Origin: Pseudomonadota bacterium
GTDB taxonomy: Bacteria; Pseudomonadota; Gammaproteobacteria; Burkholderiales; Thiobacillaceae
Assembly: GCA_021820845.1 (NCBI GenBank)
Contig: JAKADC010000005.1
Coordinates: 124,001 to 188,000 of the forward strand
Length of the DNA stretch: 64,000 bases
Direction of reading: 5' to 3'
Part shown: piece after piece, positions 26,969 through 35,246 of the stretch
Layout of the letters: the number at the start of each line of letters is the position of its first letter
Numbering within the stretch: the stretch's first letter is position 1
Translations under genes and position numbers: made by a program
The notes under the pieces: model-generated
Told to the model about the DNA's origin: nothing
Database searches by the model: none
Seen by the model: the letters and a program-made list of their open reading frames with translations, nothing else

Positions 26969-27508
26969 TCACATCCGCACCGGCTCGAAGGTCGCATCGA
27001 GGTTCTGGTCGTCGCAATAATCGAGGAAGTCGCCGCGCAGCGTGGCGATGTGGGCGTCCGCGGGAATGCCGAGCGTCATGTGGACCGCGAACATCGGCGC
27101 GCCGGTGTGCGGGGCCGGATACGTTTCGGTTTCGAGCGCCTCGATGTTGATGTGCAGGCGGGCGAAGAAGTTGGCGAGGCTGTTGACGATGCCGGGCTGG
27201 TCGAGCGCGGCGACTTCCACGGTATAGGGAATCAGCGGCTTGTCGGCGCGCGTCGGACGGGTGCGCTGCTGGGTGAGCGACAGTCCCAGCTCCTCGGCGA
27301 CGGCGGGAAGGCGTGCTTCCAGCTTGGCCAGCGCGTCCCAGCTTCCGGATACGCGCATCAGGAGCGCGAAGCGGCCGCCCAGCGCGGCCATGCGCGATTC
27401 CTCGATGTTGCAGCCCGACTCGGTGATGCGGCGGGTAAAGCCTTCCACCAGGCCGATTTTGTCCTCGCCGCTTGCGGTGATGACGAGTGATTCGGTGTCG
27501 TTGGCCAT
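26969..27508 (-). CDS. ACT-domain protein, GcvR-like
   Basis: 179 residues with two ACT domains (LVITASGEDKIGLVEGFTRRI and VEVAALDQPGIVNSLANFFARLHIN). GcvR in E. coli binds glycine and restrains GcvA at the glycine cleavage operon. Many such betaproteobacterial proteins lack a gcvA partner, as here. The start codon overlaps the stop of the AI-2E permease gene (TAATG), so the pair is translationally coupled. Confidence 0.85.
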   Translation of the reverse strand: MANDTESLVITASGEDKIGLVEGFTRRITESGCNIEESRMAALGGRFALLMRVSGSWDALAKLEARLPAVAEELGLSLTQQRTRPTRADKPLIPYTVEVAALDQPGIVNSLANFFARLHINIEALETETYPAPHTGAPMFAVHMTLGIPADAHIATLRGDFLDYCDDQNLDATFEPVRM

Positions 27509-28533
27509 TAAATGAGCTCCCGGTCAGACAGTTCTTTTTTGATATAGGCGTAAAAGATCGGCGCGGCGATGACGCCCTGCACGCCGAAGGCGGCTTCCAT
27601 CACGAGCATGGCGACGAGCAGTTCCCACGCGCGCGCCTGGATCCGCCCGCCGATGATACGGGCATTCACGAAATATTCGAGCTTGTGGATGAAAATCAGG
27701 AAGGCCAGCGAGGCGGCGGCGATGTTCAGCGACTGCGACAGCGAAACGATGACGATGACGCTGTTGGAAATGAGATTCCCCAGCACGGGAATCAGGCCGA
27801 CCACGAAGGTGACGAGGATCATGGTCTTGGTGAAGGGCAGGGACACGCCGAACGCGGGCAGCAACACGCCGAGATAGAGGCCGGTCAACAGCGCGTTGAG
27901 CGCCGAAATGCGGATCTGCGCGAACACGATGCGCCGGAAGGCGTCGCCGAGGCGCTGCGCCCGCTCGCTCAGCGCCTGCGCCAGCGGCGCGAGCGCCTGT
28001 CCGCGGGCGGCCTCGCGCAGGGCGATGAGGCTGCCGATCAGAAGTCCGAGCATGAAATGCAGCAGCGTGTGTCCGACGTCGCCGCTGAGCTTGCGGATTT
28101 CCAGCGCATGGTTGCGCAGCCACTCGACAAGGCCGGAACGGATGACCGATTCGTCGCCTTGCGGCATCCAGGGGACGGCCCATTGCGGCATCAGGCTGCG
28201 CGAGCTGTCGATGATCTCGGCCATCTTGGTGAGCAGCCCGGTCACGCTCCCTTCCGCGCGCAGATACACGATCGCGCCCGCAGTAAACCCGCCCAGGGCG
28301 CCGAGCACGATCAGCGTGATGAGCGCCACCACCAGCACCTTGGCCCAGTTGTGATCGAGCCGTCCGATGACGAAGCGCGGCGCCAGCAGGTGCACGAGCT
28401 GGACGACCAGCAAGCCGGCCAGCAGCGCCGGGAGCAGGTGGAAGACCAGCGTGAACAGGAGCACCACCCCCATCAGCAGCCAGGCGGCGACCTGATACCG
28501 GGTGGCGGCGCAAAGGGGAGCGGGCGAGGACAT
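27508..28533 (-). CDS. AI-2E family (PerM-like) transporter
   Basis: 341 residues with about seven membrane helices and the family pattern: two N-terminal hairpins, a long polar region (about 60-195), then helices with VTFVVGLIPVLGNLISN and GVQGVIAAPIFYAYIK. The family includes TqsA, YdiK and PerM; roles are mostly inferred export or antiport. The ATG chosen gives the family N-terminus; the 371-residue ORF extends into non-coding sequence. Confidence 0.82.
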   Translation of the reverse strand: MSSPAPLCAATRYQVAAWLLMGVVLLFTLVFHLLPALLAGLLVVQLVHLLAPRFVIGRLDHNWAKVLVVALITLIVLGALGGFTAGAIVYLRAEGSVTGLLTKMAEIIDSSRSLMPQWAVPWMPQGDESVIRSGLVEWLRNHALEIRKLSGDVGHTLLHFMLGLLIGSLIALREAARGQALAPLAQALSERAQRLGDAFRRIVFAQIRISALNALLTGLYLGVLLPAFGVSLPFTKTMILVTFVVGLIPVLGNLISNSVIVIVSLSQSLNIAAASLAFLIFIHKLEYFVNARIIGGRIQARAWELLVAMLVMEAAFGVQGVIAAPIFYAYIKKELSDRELI

Positions 28534-28726
28534 GGCGGCACAGTGCCAAGAAACGCGGCGGCGGGCAAGTGGGCTGCGCCGCCGGCGTTGCCGCCGCGAC
28601 GCGCAGGGGGAACTTTCCTCCAAAGCTAATGTTCAGAAAACAGTCCGCATCGATTCAGGCAAGGGATGCCCACGCGCGGCTGGACCTGGATCGACCCGCC
28701 GATAACGATAAACCGGAGTTTTCGAC
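28534..28726. other. Divergent gap before the opg operon
   Basis: About 190 bp holding the promoters of the AI-2E gene and opgG. The only clear element is GGAG 8 bp before the TTG of opgG. I see no strong -10/-35 pair or operator. Confidence 0.4.
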
Positions 28727-30301
28727 TTGATTTGTTTGCTGTCATTCGCCCGCCTCGGCGCGCCCGCGTTTCCCCGGGCGACCGCCAACGGCAAGCGGGC
28801 CGTGGGATTCGCATGCCTCGGCGGCCTGCTGCTCGGCCTCGTTCCCGCGCCGGCGCTCGCGTTCGATTTTCAGGACGTCGCGCAGCGCGCGCGCCAGCTC
28901 GCGAACGACGCGTACAAGAAGCCCGACGTCGACCTCCCCCCGGAATTGCGCAATCTCAATTACGAGAGCTATCACCGCATCGGCAACAAGCCCGAACGCA
29001 TGTTGTGGCGCAGTGCGAAGCTTCCTTTCGAGGTGGATTTCTTTCCGCCCGGATGGCATTTCGACCAGCCGGTCAAGATCAACGAGATCACCGCGCGCGG
29101 CGTGCGCCCGATCCGATTCGACCAGAACGCCTTCGATTTTGGCGCGATCAAGGTCGACCCCGCCAAGCTGCGCGGCCTGGACTTCGCGGGTTTTCGCGTG
29201 CGCTACCCGCTCAATTCGCCCAAGCACAAGGACGAGGTGCTGACGTTTCTCGGCGCCAGCTACTTTCGCGCGCTTGGCAAGGGACAGCGCTACGGTTTGT
29301 CCGCGCGCGGCCTGGCGATCGACACGGCGATGGCCACCGGCGAGGAGTTTCCGCGCTTCGTCGAGTTCTGGATATCGCGGCCGCGGCCCTCGGACAAGCA
29401 ATTGGTCATCTACGCCCTGCTCGACTCGCCGCGCGCCACCGGCGCCTACCGGTTCGTGCTGACGCCGGGCGTCGACACGGTGATGGACGTCACGGCGCGG
29501 CTGTTCCTGCGCAACGGGGTGGGCAAGCTGGGGCTCGCTCCGCTGACGAGCATGTTCTTTTTCGGCCGCGGCCAGCAGGCGACCGGCGACGATTTCCGGC
29601 CGGCGGTGCACGACTCCGACGGGCTGTCGATCCACCTGGGCAACGACGAGTGGCTCTGGCGCCCCTTGAGCGATCCCAAGCGCCTGCTGGTCACCTCGTT
29701 CTCGACCACCAATCCGATCGGCTTCGGCCTCATGCAGCGGCGCCGCAAGTTCTCCGACTACGAGGATCCGGTGTTGCGCTACGAGCTGCGGCCCAGCGCC
29801 TGGGTCGAACCGAAGGCCCAATGGGGCCCCGGGCGCGTCGAGCTGGTGCAGATCCCGTCGCCTGACGAGACCAACGACAACATCGTCGCCTACTGGGTGC
29901 CCAACCGGGTGCCTCCGCCCAAGACGGCGTACGACTTCGCGTATCGCGTCTGGTGGCAGAAGGACCGGGAGACGGTGCCGCCCGGGTTGTACGTCGCGCA
30001 GACGCTGTACGGGCGCGGCTACACGCACGAGCCGGATGCCAGCGTCTCGCTGGCGGTCGATTTCGAGGGGCCGCCCGAACTGGAAGCACCCGAACTCAAG
30101 CCAGAAGCGCAGATCTCGCTCGACGCGAACGGCAAGCTCCTCGAGCAGAGACTGATCCACAACGACGCGACCGGTGGCTGGCGGCTCTCGCTGCGCCTGC
30201 AACGGGTCGAGGTAAGCAAACCGGTGGAAATACGCGCCGCTTTGCGCAGCGGAACCAAGGGGATATCCGAGACATGGAGCTACATCTTGCCACCCGAGTA
30301 G
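28727..30301 (+). CDS. opgG: Glucan biosynthesis protein OpgG
   Basis: 524 residues. Periplasmic protein for branching or finishing osmoregulated periplasmic glucans. A Sec signal ends at APALA, followed by the family start FDFQDVAQRARQLA. FLGASYFRALGKGQRYGLSARGLAIDTA and HDSDGLSIHLGNDEWLWRPL are OpgG hallmarks. The start is TTG with GGAG at good spacing; a GTG at codon 26 would also leave a signal peptide. Its end overlaps opgH by 28 bp. Confidence 0.92.
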   Translation: MICLLSFARLGAPAFPRATANGKRAVGFACLGGLLLGLVPAPALAFDFQDVAQRARQLANDAYKKPDVDLPPELRNLNYESYHRIGNKPERMLWRSAKLPFEVDFFPPGWHFDQPVKINEITARGVRPIRFDQNAFDFGAIKVDPAKLRGLDFAGFRVRYPLNSPKHKDEVLTFLGASYFRALGKGQRYGLSARGLAIDTAMATGEEFPRFVEFWISRPRPSDKQLVIYALLDSPRATGAYRFVLTPGVDTVMDVTARLFLRNGVGKLGLAPLTSMFFFGRGQQATGDDFRPAVHDSDGLSIHLGNDEWLWRPLSDPKRLLVTSFSTTNPIGFGLMQRRRKFSDYEDPVLRYELRPSAWVEPKAQWGPGRVELVQIPSPDETNDNIVAYWVPNRVPPPKTAYDFAYRVWWQKDRETVPPGLYVAQTLYGRGYTHEPDASVSLAVDFEGPPELEAPELKPEAQISLDANGKLLEQRLIHNDATGGWRLSLRLQRVEVSKPVEIRAALRSGTKGISETWSYILPPE

Positions 30302-32790
30302 ACGGCCGCTTTCCAGGACGGGAAAGCTGCGAGCGCTATCTCGACCGCCTGCCGTTGGCGCCGGGGCAGCGCGACACGCTGCTGGCCGAACTGGCGGAAC
30401 TGGACCTGTCCAGCGCGCACGAAGCGATGGCGGCGCTGCACATCGCGCTCGCCGGCCGGGGAAACGAGGTCGACCCGGACAACCCGGCCCTCGCGTCCGT
30501 CGGCAGCCGGCTCGCCATCGCGAAGAGCGGCGTACCCGCGGACGACGCGGCCGGTTCGTCGAGCCTGCCGGCCCGCCCGCCCGTCAACCGCAGGTCGATG
30601 GCGCCGCGGCGCTGGCCGCCCCGGCCCGGCCTGGGACGGTTCAAGCCGCACGGCGCCGGCCAGGGGAACGACGGTTCTCCGCCCGGCGACGGCGACACGA
30701 GCGCCGGCGGGCCGCGCGGCCGCTGGCAGGCCGCCGCCAACCTGCGCCGCCTGGCATTGCTGGTTCTGGTCACCGCCCAGGTCTACTTCTTCACCAGCGC
30801 CATGGCCGCGGTGCTGCCGTATCACGGCCGCCGCATGCTCGAGGTCGCGATCCTGATCGTGTTCGGGGTCCTGACCGGCTGGGTCTCGCTCGGCTTCTGG
30901 ACCGCGATCATGGGCTTCGTCGTGAAAGTCACCGGCGGCGACCGCTTTGCCATATCCGCCAGCGCCGCCGCCGACACCCCCATCGGCGAGCAGGCGCGCA
31001 CCGCGGTGATCATGCCGATCTGCAACGAAAACGTGGCGCGCGTGTTCGCCGGGCTGCGCGCGACCTACGAGTCGCTCGCGCGCACCGGGGAACTGCGGCA
31101 CTTCGATTTCTTCATCCTCAGCGACAGCGGCGATGCCGACAATCGCGTGGCCGAGGTCGACGCCTGGCTCGCGCTGTGCCGCGCCGTGGGCGGTTTCGGC
31201 CGCGTGTTCTACCGCTGGCGGCAGCACCGGCTCAAGCGCAAGAGCGGCAACGTGGCCGATTTCTGCCGGCGCTGGGGCGCCGACTACCGCTACATGATCG
31301 TGCTCGACGCCGACAGCGTCATGACCGGCGACTGCCTGGCGAGTCTCGTTCGCCTGATGGAGGCCAACCCCGGCGCAGGCATCATCCAGACGGCGCCGCA
31401 GGTGGCGGGACGCGACACGCTGTATGCCCGCATGCAGCAATTCGCCAACCGCGTCTACGGCCCGCTCTTCGTCGCCGGGCTGCACTTCTGGCAACTGGGC
31501 GAATCGCATTACTGGGGGCACAACGCCATCATTCGCGTCGAGCCCTTCATGCGTCACTGCGCGCTCGGCCGGCTCTCCGGCCGCGGGCCGCTGTCGGGGG
31601 AAATCCTCTCGCACGATTTCGTCGAGGCCGCGCTGATGCGCCGCGCCGGCTGGACGGTGTGGATCGCCTACGATCTTCCCGGCAGCTACGAGGAAGTTCC
31701 GCCCAACCTCGTCGACGAGCTGAAACGCGACCGGCGCTGGTGCCAGGGCAACCTGATGAACGTCCGCCTGTTCCTGGCGAACGGGGTGCATCCGGCGCAC
31801 CGGGCGGTCTTCCTGACCGGGGTGGCGGCCTATGCCTCGGCCCCGCTGTGGTTCCTGTTCCTGCTCCTGTCCACCGGCCAGCTGGCCGAACACGCGCTGG
31901 CGACGCCGCAGTATTTCGAGCGGCCGTTCCAGCTGTTCCCGGTGTGGCCGGAATGGGATCCGCAACGCGCCATCGCGCTGTTCTCGTTCACCGCGGCGCT
32001 GCTGTTCCTGCCCAAGATCCTGAGCGTCGTGCTGGTGTGGGTCGAGGGCGCGAAAGACTTCGGCGGCAGGCTGCGCCTCGTTCTCAGCATGGCGGTCGAA
32101 TCGCTGTTTTCGGCGTTGCTGGCGCCGATCCGCATGCTGTTCCACACCAGCTTCGTGGTGGCCCCGCTGCTCGGCCGCGGCATCCAGTGGAAGTCGCCGC
32201 CGCGGGAAGACGTCGAAACCGGCTGGGGCGAGGCGCTGCGCCGCCACGGGCGGCACACGCTGCTGGGCCTCGCGTGGGCTGGCGGCGTCTATTGGCTCAA
32301 GCCCTCCTACCTGCTGTGGCTCATGCCCGTCGTCGGCGCGCTGATCCTGTCCATCCCGATCTCGGTGCTTTCGAGCCGGGTCACGCTCGGCCAGCGCCTG
32401 CGCCGGCTGCGTTTTTTCCTGACCCCGGAAGAACTGAACCCGCCGCTGGAACTGCGCCGCACCCAGGAACACGCCGCGCAGGCCGCGCCGCCGCCGGACT
32501 TCGTCGGCGCCGTGACCGACCCGGTGACCAACGCGGTGATCTGCGCCGCCGGCGTGCCCCGTTTCCGCCAGGGCCGCGTCGCCGAACAACGCGCAAAGCT
32601 CGTCGACAAGGCGCTCAACGAAGGTCCCGACGCGCTCGGTACCGGCCACAAGATGCATCTGCTCAACGATCCCATCGCTTTTTCGCGCCTGCATTTCGAA
32701 GTGTGGACCTCGGCCAAGGCCCATCCGGCATGGCGCGCGACGCTTTCCTCCCTCACAGGCCCACTCCCATGCATCGACGCAATTTCCTGA
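30274..32790 (+). CDS. opgH: Glucan glucosyltransferase OpgH
   Basis: 838 residues. Inner-membrane GT2 enzyme that polymerises the beta-1,2-glucan backbone from UDP-glucose. Membrane helices lie near 160-220 and in the C-terminal third. The catalytic core has VLDADSVMTGD (DxD), the aspartate of SHDFVEAALMRRAG, and the RRWCQGN (QxxRW-like) motif. The Gly/Pro-rich stretch near 90-155 is likely disordered. The start lies within opgG and the stop overlaps opgD by 22 bp, so all three should be translated together. Confidence 0.94.
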   Translation: MELHLATRVDGRFPGRESCERYLDRLPLAPGQRDTLLAELAELDLSSAHEAMAALHIALAGRGNEVDPDNPALASVGSRLAIAKSGVPADDAAGSSSLPARPPVNRRSMAPRRWPPRPGLGRFKPHGAGQGNDGSPPGDGDTSAGGPRGRWQAAANLRRLALLVLVTAQVYFFTSAMAAVLPYHGRRMLEVAILIVFGVLTGWVSLGFWTAIMGFVVKVTGGDRFAISASAAADTPIGEQARTAVIMPICNENVARVFAGLRATYESLARTGELRHFDFFILSDSGDADNRVAEVDAWLALCRAVGGFGRVFYRWRQHRLKRKSGNVADFCRRWGADYRYMIVLDADSVMTGDCLASLVRLMEANPGAGIIQTAPQVAGRDTLYARMQQFANRVYGPLFVAGLHFWQLGESHYWGHNAIIRVEPFMRHCALGRLSGRGPLSGEILSHDFVEAALMRRAGWTVWIAYDLPGSYEEVPPNLVDELKRDRRWCQGNLMNVRLFLANGVHPAHRAVFLTGVAAYASAPLWFLFLLLSTGQLAEHALATPQYFERPFQLFPVWPEWDPQRAIALFSFTAALLFLPKILSVVLVWVEGAKDFGGRLRLVLSMAVESLFSALLAPIRMLFHTSFVVAPLLGRGIQWKSPPREDVETGWGEALRRHGRHTLLGLAWAGGVYWLKPSYLLWLMPVVGALILSIPISVLSSRVTLGQRLRRLRFFLTPEELNPPLELRRTQEHAAQAAPPPDFVGAVTDPVTNAVICAAGVPRFRQGRVAEQRAKLVDKALNEGPDALGTGHKMHLLNDPIAFSRLHFEVWTSAKAHPAWRATLSSLTGPLPCIDAIS

Positions 32791-34349
32791 AAAGCGGCAT
32801 CGCCCTCGGGCTCGTCGCCGTCCCGACCTGGAGCCGCGCCGCGCCGACGCCGGCGCTGCCGAAGACCGTGGGCGAAGCGCACCGTTTCGACTACGCCATG
32901 CTCAAGGGCCAGGCCCGGTCGCTGGCGGCCGCGCCCTACCGTGCGCCGAGCGAGGCACTTCCCGCAAGCGTGCGCAAGCTCGACTGGGACCAGTTCCAGG
33001 CGATCCGCTACAACCCCGACCACGGCCTGTGGGCGAAGGAGGGGCTGCGCTTCGAAGCACGGTTTTTTCATCTGGGCCTGTTTTTCAAGACCCCTGTTCG
33101 CATGTACGAGGTCGAGAACGGCCAGGCGCAGGAGATCGCCTACGACCCCTCGATGTTCGATTACGGCAAGAGCGGACTGCGCGGCGAGACGCTGCCGCCG
33201 GATCTCGGCTTCGCCGGCTTCCAGCTCCTCTATCACACCGATCACAAGCGCGACATCGCGGCCTTTCTCGGCGCGAGCTATTTCCGCGCGGTCGGGGGCG
33301 ACATGCAGTACGGCCTCTCGACGCGCGGCCTCGCGATCGACACCGGGATGTCGCGCGACGAGGAATTCCCGCGCTTCACCGCGTTCTGGTTCGAGCGGCC
33401 GGAACGCAAATCGGACCTGCTGACGGTCTATGCGCTGATGGATTCGCCGAGCGTCGCCGGCGCCTATCGCTTCGTCATCCATCCCGCGTCGACCCTGGTC
33501 ATGGACGTCGATGCCGCGCTGTATCCGCGCAAGCCGATCGAGCGGCTCGGCGTCGCGCCGCTGACCAGCATGTATCTCTTCGGCGAGAACGAGAACCGCA
33601 TCAACCACGACTGGCGGCCGGAGATTCACGACTCCGACGGGCTCGCGATATGGCGCGGCAACGGCGAGTGGGTCTGGCGACCGCTGGTCAATCCCGAGGC
33701 GCTGCGTTTCAACGCCTACGCCGACGAGAGTCCGCGCGGCTTCGGGCTGCTCCAGCGCGACCGAAATTTCGACCACTATCAGGACGACGGCGCCTTCTAC
33801 GAGCGCCGCCCCAGCCTGTGGGTCGAGCCGCGGTCGAACTGGGGCAAGGGCTCGGTGCAGCTGGTCGAGCTGCCGGCAGCCGACGAAACCTTCGACAACA
33901 TCGTCGCGTTCTGGAACCCGGCCGAGACGCCGAAGCCGGGCCAGGAACTGCTGTTCGCCTACCGGCTCTACTGGGGGCGGAAGCCCCCGGTCGCCCCGGC
34001 GCTCGCGCGGGTCGTCGCCACGCGCACGGGACTCGGCGGCATCGTCGGGCAGAAACGGAAATACTTCTCCTGGCGTTTCGCGGTCGACTTCGCCGGGGGC
34101 GACCTCGGCATGCTCGGCAAGGACGCGGTCGTCGAACCGGTGATCTCGGCGTCCCGCGGCAAGATCGAGATCACGTCGGTGCGCCCGCTGGCGTCGATAA
34201 ACGGGCTGCGCGCGATGTTCGACCTCAAGCCGACCGACACGAAGCCGGACCCGGTCAATCTCCGCCTGTATCTGCGCGTCGATGGCCAGCCGCTGACGGA
34301 GACCTGGCTGTACCAGTGGACGCCGCCGCGGGTGCGTCCGCCGCTGTAG
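32769..34349 (+). CDS. opgD: Glucan biosynthesis protein OpgD (Tat-exported OpgG paralogue)
   Basis: 526 residues. The N-terminus MHRRNFLKSG is a twin-arginine signal, as in E. coli OpgD and unlike the Sec-type OpgG two genes upstream. The body has AAFLGASYFRAVGGDMQYGLSTRGLAIDTG and TETWLYQW, typical of OpgD. OpgD controls glucan chain length or linearity. In E. coli it is a lone gene; here it is third in the operon. The 1057-residue ORF in the track wrongly joins it to an out-of-frame opgH shadow. Confidence 0.9.
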   Translation: MHRRNFLKSGIALGLVAVPTWSRAAPTPALPKTVGEAHRFDYAMLKGQARSLAAAPYRAPSEALPASVRKLDWDQFQAIRYNPDHGLWAKEGLRFEARFFHLGLFFKTPVRMYEVENGQAQEIAYDPSMFDYGKSGLRGETLPPDLGFAGFQLLYHTDHKRDIAAFLGASYFRAVGGDMQYGLSTRGLAIDTGMSRDEEFPRFTAFWFERPERKSDLLTVYALMDSPSVAGAYRFVIHPASTLVMDVDAALYPRKPIERLGVAPLTSMYLFGENENRINHDWRPEIHDSDGLAIWRGNGEWVWRPLVNPEALRFNAYADESPRGFGLLQRDRNFDHYQDDGAFYERRPSLWVEPRSNWGKGSVQLVELPAADETFDNIVAFWNPAETPKPGQELLFAYRLYWGRKPPVAPALARVVATRTGLGGIVGQKRKYFSWRFAVDFAGGDLGMLGKDAVVEPVISASRGKIEITSVRPLASINGLRAMFDLKPTDTKPDPVNLRLYLRVDGQPLTETWLYQWTPPRVRPPL

Positions 34350-34374
34350 GGCCGGCCCGGATAACGGCGGTGCG

Positions 34375-35139
34375 TCAGGACCCAGCGCGGTAGCCGAGCG
34401 CCGCGCCGGTCCGCGCCGCCGCTTCCCGCAGCGCGGCCGCCCAGCCCGGCTTGTGGCGCTCGGCCGGGGCCGAGATCGACAGCCCGGCGACAAGCTTGCC
34501 TTCGGCGTCGCGCACTGGCGCGCCGATGCACGCCACCCCCAATTCGGCTTCCTCGCGGTCGTGGGCGATGTGCTCGCGGCGAATCACCTCGAGTTCGGCG
34601 ACGAGACGCTCGAGCGAAGTCAGCGTGTTGGGCGTGAAGGCCGGCAGCCCGGTGCGCTGGGCGTAGCCCATCACGCCGCTCGCGCTGTCCTCGGCGAGAA
34701 AGACCTTGCCGACCGCCGTCACGTGCAGCGGCGCATGCGCGCCCACCACCTGCACGACCTGGATCAGCGTCTGTCCGCCGGAAACCCGTTCGACATAGAC
34801 CGCCTCGTCGCCGCGCCGCACGATCAGGTTGACCGTCTCGCCGGTCAGCTCGGCGAGATGCTGCATCGCCGGCATCGCCACCTGCCGGATGTTCAGCCGC
34901 GCACGCAGGCGGTTGCCCACTTCGAGCCAGCGCACGCCGAGATCGTATTCGCCCGCCCCGGTCTTCTCGATCAGCCCATGCCCCATCAGCGCCGCGAGGA
35001 TGCGGTGCGCGCTCGCCGTGTGCAGGCCGGCCTGCGCGGCGAGCCGCGTGAGACTGAGCGGACCGGGCGCGCGCGACAGCACGCCGACGAGCGCCATGGC
35101 GCGGTCGATCACCTGAATGGAGGAATTGGATTTTTTCAT
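34375..35139 (-). CDS. IclR family transcriptional regulator
   Basis: 254 residues. The N-terminal winged helix (VLSRAPGPLSLTRLAAQAGLHTASAHRILAAL) is followed by an effector domain (about 80-250) with TVNLIVRRGDEAVYVERV and GVACIGAPVRD. It is divergent from the phosphoketolase-like gene. Three TTTCA/TGAAA palindromes lie at its own start codon and before its neighbour, so it probably controls both. I used the second ATG of the ORF because the family begins shortly before the HTH and the upstream codons overlap the palindrome. Confidence 0.87.
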   Translation of the reverse strand: MKKSNSSIQVIDRAMALVGVLSRAPGPLSLTRLAAQAGLHTASAHRILAALMGHGLIEKTGAGEYDLGVRWLEVGNRLRARLNIRQVAMPAMQHLAELTGETVNLIVRRGDEAVYVERVSGGQTLIQVVQVVGAHAPLHVTAVGKVFLAEDSASGVMGYAQRTGLPAFTPNTLTSLERLVAELEVIRREHIAHDREEAELGVACIGAPVRDAEGKLVAGLSISAPAERHKPGWAAALREAAARTGAALGYRAGS

Positions 35140-35149
35140 GGAGTGAAAA
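35133..35149. promoter_or_regulatory. Palindrome over the IclR start codon
   Basis: TTTTCA-TGGAG-TGAAAA, 6-bp perfect arms with a 5-bp spacer. It covers the ATG of the regulator and is a candidate autoregulatory operator. Confidence 0.6.
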
Positions 35150-35201
35150 TTTATCACGCGATACGAAACAGAAAGCGCAATGCTGCTTCAATACGGCCAT
35201 C

Positions 35202-35220
35202 GTTTCACAACGCGTGAAAC
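35202..35220. promoter_or_regulatory. Palindrome in the IclR/phosphoketolase-like gap
   Basis: GTTTCAC-AACGC-GTGAAAC, perfect 7-bp arms, 26 bp before the start of the phosphoketolase-like gene. It is the best candidate for a primary IclR operator. Confidence 0.65.
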
Positions 35221-35221
35221 A

Positions 35222-35238
35222 TTTTCATATTGTGAAAG
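35222..35238. promoter_or_regulatory. Second palindrome, overlapping the ribosome site
   Basis: TTTTCA-TATTG-TGAAAG, 5-bp perfect inner arms with the same 5-bp spacing as the site over the IclR start. It overlaps AAAGGA, the ribosome site of the phosphoketolase-like gene. Confidence 0.55.
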
Positions 35239-35246
35239 GACGAGCC

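Noticed and set aside
30280-32724. 814-residue minus-strand ORF opposite opgH
   Set aside because: Rich in His, Asp, Arg and Gln as expected for the complement of a GC-rich coding strand, with no domain; opgH is well supported.
31176-32768. N-terminal extension of opgD in the 1057-residue ORF
   Set aside because: It lies in another frame of opgH and reads as arginine/proline-rich noise. The Tat signal at 32769 marks the true start.
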